This document shows positions 11,153 to 21,605 of a DNA stretch of 64,000 nt, piece after piece. The position numbers and the translations under genes are program-made. The stretch is from Hydrogenophaga sp. IBVHS1 (GTDB lineage: Bacteria > Pseudomonadota > Gammaproteobacteria > Burkholderiales > Burkholderiaceae_C). Location of the stretch: assembly GCF_002127265.1 (NCBI RefSeq), contig NZ_NFUU01000002.1, positions 558,001 through 622,000 on the forward strand. Reading direction: 5' to 3'. The first letter of the stretch is position 1. Each line of letters opens with the position of its first letter. The notes below the pieces were generated by a model, which searched no databases, was not told the DNA's origin, and worked only from the letters and a program-made list of their open reading frames with translations.

Positions 11153-11791
11153 ATGATGAAACAACTACTTCTCGCTGGTGTCCTCGCTTGGTCCAGTTTC
11201 GGTGCGCAGGCCGACGGTTTGCAGGATCTGGAAAAATTTCTGCGCGAGGTCAGCAGCGGCCAGGCCAGCTTCACGCAAGTGGTGACCTCGCCCAAGCGCA
11301 GCACTGAAACCACGGCGCGCAGCAAAACCTCCAACGGCCGCTTCGAGTTTCTGCGCCCCAATCTCTTCCGGTTCCAGTACACCAAGCCATTCGAGCAGAC
11401 CATCGTTGCCGATGGTCAGACCCTGTGGTTGCACGACGTGGATCTGAACCAGGTCACTTCGCGTTCGCAGAAGGACGCGCTGGGCAGCACACCTGCGGCG
11501 TTGATCGCATCGGGCGCCGATATGAAGGGCTTGTCGGAGGCGTTTGAGCTCAAGGCCGCCCCCGCTCGCGACGGCCTTGAATGGCTGGAAGCCAAGCCGA
11601 AGGACCGCAATGGCCAGCTGCAGATGGTGCGCGTCGGCTTTCGCCAGGGCCGGCTTTCGGTGCTCGACATCGAGGACAGCCTGGGCCAGCGCTCGGTGCT
11701 CACCTTCAGCGAGTGGCGCGACAACGCCGCCCTGAAGACAGCCGATTTCAAGTTTCAGCCACCGCCCGGCGCTTCGGTCATCCGGCCCTGA
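11153..11791 (+). CDS. lolA: outer membrane lipoprotein carrier LolA
   Basis: Periplasmic chaperone of 212 residues that takes lipoproteins from LolCDE to LolB. A signal peptide is clear (MMKQLLLAGVLAWSSFGAQA, cleavage near residue 21). The mature part shows the LolA pattern SGQASFTQVVTSP, GRFEFLRPNLFRFQYTKPFEQTIVADGQTLWLHDVDLNQV. It lies 42 bases after ftsK and 24 bases before rarA, probably in one transcript. The start could be either of two adjacent ATG codons (11153 or 11156). Confidence 0.94.
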   Translation: MMKQLLLAGVLAWSSFGAQADGLQDLEKFLREVSSGQASFTQVVTSPKRSTETTARSKTSNGRFEFLRPNLFRFQYTKPFEQTIVADGQTLWLHDVDLNQVTSRSQKDALGSTPAALIASGADMKGLSEAFELKAAPARDGLEWLEAKPKDRNGQLQMVRVGFRQGRLSVLDIEDSLGQRSVLTFSEWRDNAALKTADFKFQPPPGASVIRP

Positions 11792-11815
11792 GCCGGTTTT
11801 TCGCGAGTCATCCCC

Positions 11816-13108
11816 GTGTCTGTTGCCGGTGACCACGTTCCGCTGGCGGAGCGCCTGCGCCCTCGAACCCTGGCCGACGTGGTTGGACAGCAGCACATGC
11901 TGGGGGAGGGCATGGCCTTGCGCCTGGCCTTTGAATCCGGCCAGCCGCACAGCTGCATCCTCTGGGGGCCGCCCGGCGTGGGCAAGACCACCATCGCACG
12001 TCTGATGGCAGACGCCTTCGATGCCCAGTTCATCACCATCAGTGCGGTGCTCGGCGGCGTCAAGGACATTCGCGAGGCGGTGGAGCGTGCCGAACTGGCA
12101 CGCAGCGGTCTCACCTCGCAGCGCACCATCCTGTTCGTTGACGAAGTGCACCGTTTCAACAAGAGCCAGCAGGACGCGTTTCTGCCGCATGTGGAGAGCG
12201 GGTTGTTCACCTTCATCGGTGCCACGACCGAAAACCCATCGTTCGAGGTCAATTCGGCCTTGCTGTCGCGCGCGGCGGTGTATGTGCTTCAGCCCCTCAC
12301 TGAAGACGACCTGCGTCTGATCGTGGCGAAAGCCCGCGCCATCGACGCTGTGCCGCCGGTAGAAGCAGCGGCGGCCGATCGGTTGATTGCCTACGCCGAT
12401 GGTGACGCGCGCCGTTTGCTCAACACGCTGGAGACGCTGGCGGTGGCGGCCGCTAGAGAGAAGCTGGCCGAAGTGACGGATGAATGGCTGCTCAAGGTGC
12501 TGGGCGAACGCATGCGCCGCTACGACAAAGGCGGCGAGCAGTTTTACGACACCATCAGCGCACTGCACAAAAGCGTGCGTGGATCGGACCCGGACGCCGC
12601 ACTGTATTGGCTCGTGCGCATGCTGGATGGGGGCGCCGACCCTCGGTACATGGCCAGGCGACTCATCCGCATGGCCAGCGAAGACATCGGTCTGGCCGAT
12701 CCGCGGGCCCTGCGCCTGGCGCTGGACGCAGCCGAAGTCTACGAACGGCTGGGCAGCCCGGAAGGCGAGTTGGCGCTGGCCGAATGTGTGATCTATCTGG
12801 CGGTGGCTCCCAAGTCCAACGCGGTCTACAAAGCGTTCAACGCCGCCAGGGCGTTCGTCAAGAAGGACGGTACGCGACCCGTTCCGATGCATTTGCGCAA
12901 TGCGCCGACCCAGCTGATGAAGTCGCTCGACTACGGCAAGGGATATCGGTACGCGCACGATGAAGAAGGCGGCATTGCGGCGGGTGAGCGCTACCTGCCG
13001 GAGGGTATGGCCGATCCTGGTTTCTACCAGCCGGTAACTCGTGGCCTGGAATTGCGCATTGGTGATAAGTTGCGGGAGATCAAGGCCCGTAACGATCACA
13101 ATAGCTAA
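11816..13108 (+). CDS. rarA: replication-associated recombination protein RarA (MgsA)
   Basis: AAA+ ATPase of the clamp-loader-like RarA/WRNIP1 family acting at stalled replication forks, 430 residues. Walker A GPPGVGKTT is at 51-59, Walker B ILFVDEVH at about 105-112, and the sensor sequence GATTENPSFEVNSALLSR is intact. The C-terminal tetramerisation part contains KSVRGSDPDAALYWLVRMLDGG. It starts at a GTG 24 bases after lolA. The downstream 228-base gap contains a terminator. Confidence 0.95.
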   Translation: MSVAGDHVPLAERLRPRTLADVVGQQHMLGEGMALRLAFESGQPHSCILWGPPGVGKTTIARLMADAFDAQFITISAVLGGVKDIREAVERAELARSGLTSQRTILFVDEVHRFNKSQQDAFLPHVESGLFTFIGATTENPSFEVNSALLSRAAVYVLQPLTEDDLRLIVAKARAIDAVPPVEAAAADRLIAYADGDARRLLNTLETLAVAAAREKLAEVTDEWLLKVLGERMRRYDKGGEQFYDTISALHKSVRGSDPDAALYWLVRMLDGGADPRYMARRLIRMASEDIGLADPRALRLALDAAEVYERLGSPEGELALAECVIYLAVAPKSNAVYKAFNAARAFVKKDGTRPVPMHLRNAPTQLMKSLDYGKGYRYAHDEEGGIAAGERYLPEGMADPGFYQPVTRGLELRIGDKLREIKARNDHNS

Positions 13109-13213
13109 TGGAATGGGTAACCCGCTGATGCAGCTCCACTGGCGTCGTCGAATTCAGGGTTAACCCGCGCCTGCTAGGGGCTTACACGCATGGGGAGCCC
13201 GAAACCGCCTAGC

Positions 13214-13219
13214 TACAAT
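13214..13219 (+). promoter_or_regulatory. -10-like TACAAT between rarA and livH
   Basis: CTACAATCG, with TACAAT at 13214-13219, looks like the -10 box frequent in this window. No good -35 is visible. The only downstream gene is livH, but a terminator-like hairpin follows within about 10 bases of the expected start. Confidence 0.35.
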
Positions 13220-13227
13220 CGCCCACC

Positions 13228-13274
13228 AACCCGCAGTCTGTCCTGTTACTAGGTCAAGTCTGGCGGGTTTTTTG
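13228..13274 (+). terminator. terminator-like hairpin before livH
   Basis: AACCCGC (13228-13234) pairs with GCGGGTT (13263-13269) and is followed by a run of T. It can end the ftsK-lolA-rarA transcript. As a TACAAT box lies just upstream, it could also stop a very short transcript; see findings. Confidence 0.6.
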
Positions 13275-13336
13275 CTAGCTTGAAGCAGGCCCTGGCGCAC
13301 AACGCAAGTGGCTGATCACAAACACGGAGAACCTTC

Positions 13337-14266
13337 ATGGAAGTTTTGCTTCAGCAGATCATCAACGGTCTGGTGCTGGGCAGCATGTATGCGCTGGTAG
13401 CCCTGGGTTACACCATGGTCTACGGCATCATCGGGCTGATCAACTTTGCGCACGGCGACGTGCTGATGGTGGGGGCCCTCACCAGCTGGACCGTCATTGG
13501 CTGGATGATGGACGCCTCCACCGGCATGCCGACCTGGATGGTCCTGCTCTTTGCCACGGTCATCGCCATGGTGGTTTGTGCCATCCTGAATTTCTCGATC
13601 GAGAAGCTCGCCTACCGGCCTCTTCGCAACTCGAACCGGCTCGCGCCCCTGATCACCGCCATCGGCATGTCGCTGCTGCTACAGACCTTCGCGATGATCA
13701 TCTGGGCGCCGAATCCGAAGTCCTATCCGTCCATGCTGTCGCGTGAGCCGATCGAGTTCGCTGGCGCCGTGGTGTCCGTCACTCAAGTCGTCATCCTCGC
13801 GACCACGGCGATCACGCTGGCAGTCCTCATGTGGCTGGTCAACCGCACCAACCTGGGCCGCGCCATGCGGGCCACGGCAGAAAATCCCCGCGTCGCCGCG
13901 CTCATGGGCATCAAGCCCGACGTTGTCATCTCCGCCACCTTCATCATCGGCGCCATGCTGGCGGCCATTGCCGGCGTGATGTGGGCTTCCAACTACGGCA
14001 CCGTGCAGCACGCGATGGGCTTCATGCCGGGGCTTAAGGCCTTTGTGGCGGCTGTCATGGGCGGCATCGGCAACCTTGCCGGCGCCGTGGTGGGCGGCAT
14101 CGCACTGGGGCTGATCGAGTCGCTGGGTGCGGGTTACCTGGGCAAGCTGACCGGTGGCGTGCTGGGCAGTCAGTACACCGATATCTTTGCCTTCATCGTG
14201 CTGGCCATTGTGCTCACGCTGCGCCCCTCGGGCCTGCTGGGCGAACGCGTGGCCGACCGCGCCTGA
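13337..14266 (+). CDS. livH: branched-chain amino acid ABC transporter permease LivH
   Basis: Inner-membrane permease of 309 residues for the HAAT-type ABC importer of leucine, isoleucine and valine or related amino acids. The sequence opens with QQIINGLVLGSMYALVALGYTMVYGIIGLINFAHGD, diagnostic for LivH, and has 8 or so hydrophobic segments. GGAG lies before the ATG. It is the first gene of livHMGF. No periplasmic binding protein gene is in this window, so substrate choice must depend on a receptor encoded elsewhere. Confidence 0.95.
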   Translation: MEVLLQQIINGLVLGSMYALVALGYTMVYGIIGLINFAHGDVLMVGALTSWTVIGWMMDASTGMPTWMVLLFATVIAMVVCAILNFSIEKLAYRPLRNSNRLAPLITAIGMSLLLQTFAMIIWAPNPKSYPSMLSREPIEFAGAVVSVTQVVILATTAITLAVLMWLVNRTNLGRAMRATAENPRVAALMGIKPDVVISATFIIGAMLAAIAGVMWASNYGTVQHAMGFMPGLKAFVAAVMGGIGNLAGAVVGGIALGLIESLGAGYLGKLTGGVLGSQYTDIFAFIVLAIVLTLRPSGLLGERVADRA

Positions 14267-14284
14267 CCGGAAGGGAGAAGCACC

Positions 14285-15370
14285 ATGCTGAACACGAAAA
14301 CCGGCAAATTCATCGTCTTCCTGATCGCGGCCGCGGCCTTGCTGCTGTTGCCCATCATCCTGCAATCCACCGGGAGCAATTCCTGGGTCCGCATCCTGGA
14401 CATCGCCCTTCTCTACGTGCTGCTGGCCCTGGGCCTGAACATCGTGGTGGGTTACGCGGGTCTGCTCGACCTTGGATACATCGCGTTCTTCGCCGTGGGT
14501 GCGTATGTCTTTGCGCTGTTGGGTTCGCCCCATCTGGCCGACACATTCCCCGCCATCAAGGCGATGTTTCCGGACGGGCTTCACTACAGCATCTGGTGGG
14601 TGATGATTCTGGCGGCAATCGTTGCGGGCGTGGTGGGCATGATCCTCGGTGCGCCCACGCTCAAGCTGCGTGGCGACTACCTGGCCATCATCACGTTGGG
14701 CTTCGGCGAGATCATCCGCATCTTCCTGCTGAACATGGACCGTCCGGTGAACATCACCAACGGCCCCAAGGGCATCAGCCAGATCGACACGATCTCGGTG
14801 TTCGGCCTGGACCTCGGCAAGCGCCTGACCATTGGTGACTACTCCTTCCAGCCAGTCACGCTGTATTACTACCTGTTCCTGTTCTTCGTGGTGCTCGCGG
14901 TGATCATCTCGTACCGCCTGCAGGACTCGCGCATTGGCCGCGCCTGGATGGCGATTCGTGAAGACGAGATTGCCGCCAAGGCCATGGGCCTGAACACGCG
15001 CAACCTCAAGCTGCTGGCTTTCGGCATGGGTGCTTCGTTCGGTGGGGTTTCCGGCGTGCTGTTCGCGTCGTTCCAGCGATTTGTCTCCCCCGAATCCTTC
15101 TCCCTGATGGAGTCCGTGATGGTGGTGGCCATGGTGGTGCTCGGCGGCATCGGCCACATTCCAGGTGTCATCCTCGGCGCCTTGCTGCTGGCCGGTCTGC
15201 CCGAACTGCTTCGCCATGTGGCGCACCCCTTGACGGCCATGACCGACGGCCGCCTGGCGCCCGAGATCCTGAGGCAGTTGTTGATCGCACTGGCCATGGT
15301 GGTCGTGATGCTCATTCGACCCAAAGGCTTGTGGCCAGCGCCCGAGCACGGCAAGTCCTTGAGCAAGTGA
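14285..15370 (+). CDS. livM: branched-chain amino acid ABC transporter permease LivM
   Basis: Second permease of the HAAT importer, 361 residues, hydrophobic throughout with the family stretch LYVLLALGLNIVVGYAGLLDLGYIAFFAVGAY (about 44-75) and the cytoplasmic loop RIGRAWMAIREDEIAAKAMGLNTRNLKLLAFGMGA that docks the ATPases. It follows livH by 18 bases with a GGAG-type site. It ends 13 bases before livG. Confidence 0.95.
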   Translation: MLNTKTGKFIVFLIAAAALLLLPIILQSTGSNSWVRILDIALLYVLLALGLNIVVGYAGLLDLGYIAFFAVGAYVFALLGSPHLADTFPAIKAMFPDGLHYSIWWVMILAAIVAGVVGMILGAPTLKLRGDYLAIITLGFGEIIRIFLLNMDRPVNITNGPKGISQIDTISVFGLDLGKRLTIGDYSFQPVTLYYYLFLFFVVLAVIISYRLQDSRIGRAWMAIREDEIAAKAMGLNTRNLKLLAFGMGASFGGVSGVLFASFQRFVSPESFSLMESVMVVAMVVLGGIGHIPGVILGALLLAGLPELLRHVAHPLTAMTDGRLAPEILRQLLIALAMVVVMLIRPKGLWPAPEHGKSLSK

Positions 15371-15383
15371 GCGGAGAATAAAA

Positions 15384-16154
<771 letters not shown>

Positions 16155-16170
16155 TCAAGGATTCATGCAT

Positions 16171-16887
16171 ATGGCAAACACACTCCTCAAAATCAGCGGC
16201 CTCAAGGTGTCTTATGGCGGCATCAAGGCCGTCAAGGGCGTCGATCTGGAAGTGCGCGAGGGCGAACTGATCTCGCTCATTGGCTCCAACGGCGCCGGCA
16301 AGACCACCACCATGAAGGCGGTGACGGGCTCGCTGGCCTATGAAGCCGGCGACATCGAATACCAGGGTCAAAGCATCAAGGGCAAAGGCGCCTGGGACCT
16401 GGTCAAGCAAGGCCTGGCCATGGTGCCGGAAGGCCGTGGCGTGTTCACGCGCATGACCATCACCGAAAACCTGCAGATGGGCGCCTACATCCGCAGGGAC
16501 AAGGCCGGCATCGCGCAGGATATCGAGCGCATGTTCGGCATCTTTCCTCGGCTGCGCGAACGCAAGGACCAGCTGGCCGGCACCATGAGTGGAGGCGAGC
16601 AGCAGATGCTCGCCATGGCGCGTGCACTCATGAGCCAGCCCAAGGTGCTGTTGCTCGATGAGCCATCCATGGGCCTTTCGCCCATCATGGTCGACAAGAT
16701 CTTTGAAGTGGTTCGCGATGTGTCCTCACAGGGCGTGACCATCCTGCTGGTCGAGCAGAACGCTCGCCGTGCACTGCAGATCGCCGACCGCGCCTATGTC
16801 ATGGACTCCGGCGAAATCATCATGACCGGCGTTGGCCGTGACATGCTGGACGACCCCAAGGTGCGGGCCGCTTATCTAGGCGAATGA
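16171..16887 (+). CDS. livF: branched-chain amino acid ABC transporter ATPase LivF
   Basis: Second ATP-binding subunit, 238 residues from the ATG at 16171; an ATG two codons earlier (16165) is also possible. Walker [10 protein letters not shown] is near 37-45, the LivF-typical MVPEGRGVF follows, the signature is [15 protein letters not shown], and Walker B is [10 protein letters not shown]. It closes the livHMGF operon; a hairpin lies 37 bases downstream, directly before lysS. Confidence 0.95.
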   Translation: MANTLLKISGLKVSYGGIKAVKGVDLEVREGELISLIGSNGAGKTTTMKAVTGSLAYEAGDIEYQGQSIKGKGAWDLVKQGLAMVPEGRGVFTRMTITENLQMGAYIRRDKAGIAQDIERMFGIFPRLRERKDQLAGTMSGGEQQMLAMARALMSQPKVLLLDEPSMGLSPIMVDKIFEVVRDVSSQGVTILLVEQNARRALQIADRAYVMDSGEIIMTGVGRDMLDDPKVRAAYLGE

Positions 16888-16917
16888 GGCCGGGGCGGAC
16901 GCAAGCCCGCTCAAAAC

Positions 16918-16923
16918 TACAAT
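16918..16923 (+). promoter_or_regulatory. -10-like TACAAT before lysS
   Basis: CTACAATCG recurs here exactly as before livH. It is 40 bases upstream of the lysS ATG. The -35 region is not convincing. Confidence 0.35.
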
Positions 16924-16924
16924 C

Positions 16925-16958
16925 GAGGGTTGCGCACACCAGTGCTCAACCCTCTTTT
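16925..16958 (+). terminator. strong hairpin with T tract between livF and lysS
   Basis: GAGGGTTG (16925-16932) pairs with CAACCCTC (16947-16954) and, after one mismatch, GCAC pairs with GTGC around an ACCA loop; TTTT follows. It looks like the livHMGF terminator but ends only 5 bases before the lysS ATG at 16964. Confidence 0.7.
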
Positions 16959-16963
16959 CATTC

Positions 16964-18517
<1,554 letters not shown>

Positions 18518-18537
18518 TCTGCCACGGGCTCACCATG

Positions 18538-18568
18538 AAAGAAGCCGCCCTCGGGCGGCTTCTTTTCT
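18538..18568. terminator. bidirectional terminator between lysS and rpoH
   Basis: AAAGAAGCCGCC and GGCGGCTTCTTT pair perfectly around CTCG, with T-rich sequence after and A-rich sequence before. It serves the converging lysS and rpoH transcripts. Confidence 0.92.
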
Positions 18569-18583
18569 TTGGGATGAAAACGT

Positions 18584-19531
18584 TCAGGCGTAAGCGGCCA
18601 GCGCCTTGCGCATCTTCTTCATGGCCGCCACCTCGATCTGGCGCACCCGCTCGGCGCTGACGCCGTACTCGGCCGCCAGCTCGTGGAGTGTCATGCCGCC
18701 GGACCCGTCGTCGTTCACCTTCAGCCAGCGTTCGCTGACGATGCGGCGCGAACGCTCGTCGAGTTCGCCCATCGCCATGGCCACGCCCTCCGTGGCGAGC
18801 AGGTCGCGCTGCGCGGATTCGAGCACGGCGGTGGGTTCATGCGTGGCGTCGGCCAGGTACGCGATGGGGCCGAAGCTGTCCTCGCCGTCGTCACCCGGAG
18901 CGGGGTCGAGCACCACGTCACCGCCAGAGAGGCGGGTTTCCATCTCGCGGACTTCTTCCGGCTTCACGTTGAGCTCGCGAGCCATCACGCCCACTTCGCC
19001 GTCGGACAGCACATCGCGGTGGGTGTCACCATCGAGCGCGTCGGCCCGGAAGCCCTGCTTGCGCGAACGCAGGTTGAAGAACAGCTTGCGCTGTGCCTTG
19101 GTGGTGGCCAGCTTGACCATGCGCCAGTTCTTGAGCACGTATTCGTGAATCTCGGCCTTGATCCAGTGCATGGCGTAGCTCACCAGCCGCACGCCCTGAT
19201 CGGGATCGAAGCGCTTCACGGCCTTCATCAGGCCCACGTTGCCCTCCTGGATCAGGTCGCCATGGGGCAGCCCGTAGCCCAGGTACTGGCGGGAAATGGA
19301 AACGACCAGGCGCAGGTGGGACATCACCAGCTGGCTGGCGGCCTCCAGATCGTTGTTGTCGCGCAGGCTGCGCGCAGCCTGCTGCTCCTGCTCCAGCGTG
19401 AGCAGCGGCAAGCGGTTCACCGCGGAAATGTAGGCGTCCAGATTGCCCAGTGGCGGCACCAGCGCCCAGGGGTTGGCCACGGCGAGCGAGCCATTGGTGG
19501 CGGAAGCGATAGGGGCAAGAGAGTGAGACAT
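18584..19531 (-). CDS. rpoH: RNA polymerase sigma-32 factor (heat shock)
   Basis: Heat-shock sigma factor, 315 residues. Region 2 reads LRLVVSISRQYLGYGLPHGDLIQEGNVGLMKAVKRFDP with the -10 recognition part RLVSYAMHWIKAEIHEYVLKNWRMVKLATTKAQRKLFFNLR; the QRKLFFNLR segment is the RpoH box that separates sigma-32 from sigma-70. Region 4 ends with YGVSAERVRQIEVAAMKKMRKAL. The ATG at 19531 is chosen because AGGAGGG lies seven bases before it; an in-frame ATG at 19570 lies inside the CIRCE operator. Control by HrcA is implied by that operator. Confidence 0.97.
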   Translation of the reverse strand: MSHSLAPIASATNGSLAVANPWALVPPLGNLDAYISAVNRLPLLTLEQEQQAARSLRDNNDLEAASQLVMSHLRLVVSISRQYLGYGLPHGDLIQEGNVGLMKAVKRFDPDQGVRLVSYAMHWIKAEIHEYVLKNWRMVKLATTKAQRKLFFNLRSRKQGFRADALDGDTHRDVLSDGEVGVMARELNVKPEEVREMETRLSGGDVVLDPAPGDDGEDSFGPIAYLADATHEPTAVLESAQRDLLATEGVAMAMGELDERSRRIVSERWLKVNDDGSGGMTLHELAAEYGVSAERVRQIEVAAMKKMRKALAAYA

Positions 19532-19563
19532 AGGAACCCTCCTCAGGTATTCAGTCAAGAATA

Positions 19564-19590
19564 TTAGCACTCTCTATGAGCGAGTGCTAA
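19564..19590 (-). promoter_or_regulatory. CIRCE operator (HrcA site) in front of rpoH
   Basis: TTAGCACTC, nine bases, then GAGTGCTAA: an exact match to the CIRCE consensus bound by the repressor HrcA. It lies 33 bases upstream of the rpoH ATG, and a TAATAT -10 box (19561-19566, minus strand) overlaps the proximal arm, so bound repressor would block RNA polymerase. Confidence 0.93.
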
Positions 19591-19792
19591 GAGACAAGTT
19601 CCTGGCCACTGATGGGCTGCGGTTTCTGGCTGTGGCGCTGGGGAAATAGCGGCGGCCTGCGCCCAGCGCAGTGTGGTAAATCGTTGATTTATATAAAATT
19701 GATAGCGAGTTTGCGCTAACTTTCAGTTGACGCTCATGCCAGGCGCCCGCGCTCCGCCCGACGCACGGGCGCATGGTGGTCTGCCTGGCACC

Positions 19793-19798
19793 TACAAT
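19793..19798 (+). promoter_or_regulatory. -10 box abutting the regulator-hydrolase start
   Basis: TACAAT ends 7 bases before the ATG at 19806, with a T run between. If used, the mRNA would begin at or next to the start codon. The -35 region is weak. The rest of the 274-base rpoH/regulator gap holds the CIRCE element and an AT-rich stretch near 19686-19710 with no clear motif. Confidence 0.4.
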
Positions 19799-19805
19799 TT
19801 TTTCC

Positions 19806-21485
19806 ATGGTCACCGCTGCGACGATCGATGCAAAGCATGCCGCCGCCTCGCTGGAGGCCGGTGTGCGGGGCCGCGTCGACATTCGTTGCAAAGGCTACCC
19901 GGAGATCTGGGTTGACGGTCATCCCAGACCCCTGAAGCTCAAGCGAGGGCTGGCCTTGCTGGTGTACCTGAGCGAACTGGCGCGCAAGGTGGCCCGGACT
20001 CAGCTGGCCGAAACGCTGTGGCCCGACGCACCACCGGAAACCGCGCGCGCCCGTTTGCGCCGCTTGTGTCACGAGGTCAACGGTGTGCTTGGGCTCGATC
20101 TGCTGCTGGGCGACGCCGATGCGCTGTGGCTCGACGGCATGGGAGAGGGCGCGATGTCCGACGTTGCCCGCGTTCGCCAGGGCGCCCAGCAATGGCTGGC
20201 CACACCCCCCGGCGCCCGTGCCCGAGAGTCACTGGAGGACTTGCTGACGAGTGATTCGCACCAGGTGCTGAACGGCTTCGAGCTCGACTCCGATGTGTTC
20301 AGCGCCTGGCTGGATGCACGCTCCGGCGAGCAGGAACGCCTGGTGGTGCGCGCGCTCAGCCGCGCGGCGGAACATCTGTGCGCCAGCGGCGAGCCCGCAC
20401 TCGCCGCCGAAGTCGCCATCCGGTTGATCGATATCGATGCGCTGTCTGACCTGGGCCACGCCGTGCTGCTCACCGCGCGTTCCCGGCTCGGTGATGCAGC
20501 CGGCGTCGAGGCCGCTTACTTCGCCTGTGCCGAAGTGCTGCGCAGCGAGCTGGGCATTCGGCCTTCAGCTCAGATCGAGGCGGCCTATGCGGACGCCAGG
20601 GCGCAGCTCACCGTGTTGCCTGAGCAGCGCGCGGCACGCCCCAGCCTGTCGCCACCCATCCGGTTTGCCGATACGGTGGATGGCTCGGTGGCCTATCTCG
20701 AGCTGGGCGGTGGCGACACCACGCTGGTGATCCTTTTCGGGCTCTGGTCGCACCTGGAGGTGTCGTGGGAAGAGCCGCGCATCCGCGCGATTCTTGATCG
20801 CCTGGCGCGCTCCTTTCGAGTGGTGCTCGTCGATCGCCGAGGCACTGGCCTGTCCGATCGTGTCGATCAGCAGCAGTCCACGCGCGCGGGGGTGGAAGAC
20901 ATCGATGCGGTGCGCCGGGCGCTGGGTGTGGAGCAGTTGTGGCTGCTGGGCAATTCGGTCGGTGGGGCCATCGCGGTCGAGTACGCGTCGGTGTTCCCCA
21001 CTCGCGTGCAGGGCCTCATGCTCTACGGAAGCGGGGCGCGCGGCACCTGGTCACCCGACTATCCATGGGCACTCACCGAGCAGCAGCAGAAAAAATGGTT
21101 GCACGAGCTGCAATCATCCTGGGGCGGTGCCACCAGCCTTGCGCAGTTCGCCCCCTCGATGGCGAACGACCAGCCCACCCGCGACTGGTGGGCGCGCATG
21201 TTGCGCCAATCGGCGTCCAAGAACGGCATTCCCTTGTTGCTGCGCGCGCTCGGCGGCATGGACGTGTGCGATCGCCTGCCCGCGCTGCGCGTGCCCACGC
21301 TGGTGCTGCAGCGCGAGGGCGATCTCATCGTGCGCGAAGGCGCGGCGCGCTACCTTGCCGAGCACATTCCGGGCGCCCGACTCGTTCTCCTGGAGGGCGT
21401 CGACCATCCCCTCTGGTATGGCGACACCAGCGCCGCGCTGGACGAGATCGAGCGCTTCGTGCGGGCGCATCGCCAGGTTCCCTGA
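19806..21485 (+). CDS. SARP-like regulator fused to an alpha/beta hydrolase
   Basis: Two-part protein of 559 residues. Residues about 25-105 form an OmpR/SARP-like winged helix (KLKRGLALLVYLSELARKV then LAETLWPD and ARARLRRLCHEVN). Residues about 150-270 form a helical bacterial transcriptional activation domain (LDSDVFSAWLDA to ELGIRPSAQIEAAYADA). From about 280 an alpha/beta hydrolase follows with nucleophile elbow GNSVGG (S384), the acid region REGDL and catalytic-type histidine H534 in GVDHPLW. The hydrolase part may act as sensor or enzyme; which is unknown. An in-frame ATG 11 codons earlier (19773) lies upstream of the TACAAT box and is less likely. The genes next to it carry 11-bp-spaced repeats, the spacing SARP proteins bind. 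Confidence 0.82.
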   Translation: MVTAATIDAKHAAASLEAGVRGRVDIRCKGYPEIWVDGHPRPLKLKRGLALLVYLSELARKVARTQLAETLWPDAPPETARARLRRLCHEVNGVLGLDLLLGDADALWLDGMGEGAMSDVARVRQGAQQWLATPPGARARESLEDLLTSDSHQVLNGFELDSDVFSAWLDARSGEQERLVVRALSRAAEHLCASGEPALAAEVAIRLIDIDALSDLGHAVLLTARSRLGDAAGVEAAYFACAEVLRSELGIRPSAQIEAAYADARAQLTVLPEQRAARPSLSPPIRFADTVDGSVAYLELGGGDTTLVILFGLWSHLEVSWEEPRIRAILDRLARSFRVVLVDRRGTGLSDRVDQQQSTRAGVEDIDAVRRALGVEQLWLLGNSVGGAIAVEYASVFPTRVQGLMLYGSGARGTWSPDYPWALTEQQQKKWLHELQSSWGGATSLAQFAPSMANDQPTRDWWARMLRQSASKNGIPLLLRALGGMDVCDRLPALRVPTLVLQREGDLIVREGAARYLAEHIPGARLVLLEGVDHPLWYGDTSAALDEIERFVRAHRQVP

Positions 21486-21491
21486 GCCAGA

Positions 21492-21522
21492 GGACTGTCA
21501 GCGGACGGTCGCTTCCTAAGCT
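21492..21522 (+). promoter_or_regulatory. 31-bp paired element before the first TTC38-like gene
   Basis: GGAC at 21492 and GGAC at 21503 are exactly 11 bases apart; the second is part of TCAGCGGAC (21498-21506), followed by six variable bases and TTCCTAAGCT (21513-21522). The same layout occurs once more, inverted, at 24807-24837. The element begins 7 bases after the regulator stop and 84 bases lie between it and the GTG start of the TTC38-like gene. Confidence 0.75.
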
Positions 21523-21605
21523 GGGTGCATCGGTTGGCCACAGGGCCGCTGCCGATGCCCGACGCACACGTCGGGCCCACCTTCATCACCCTCTGGAGAA
21601 TCACC

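Noticed and set aside
8768..11164. Open frame of 798 codons antisense to ftsK, and similar ones antisense to rarA (11165-13099) and livHM (13679-15469)
   Set aside because: Each mirrors a well-supported gene on the other strand and shows shadow-type composition.
13109..13336. tRNA gene in the rarA-livH gap
   Set aside because: No cloverleaf or T-loop sequence is present; the region holds only a -10-like box and a hairpin.
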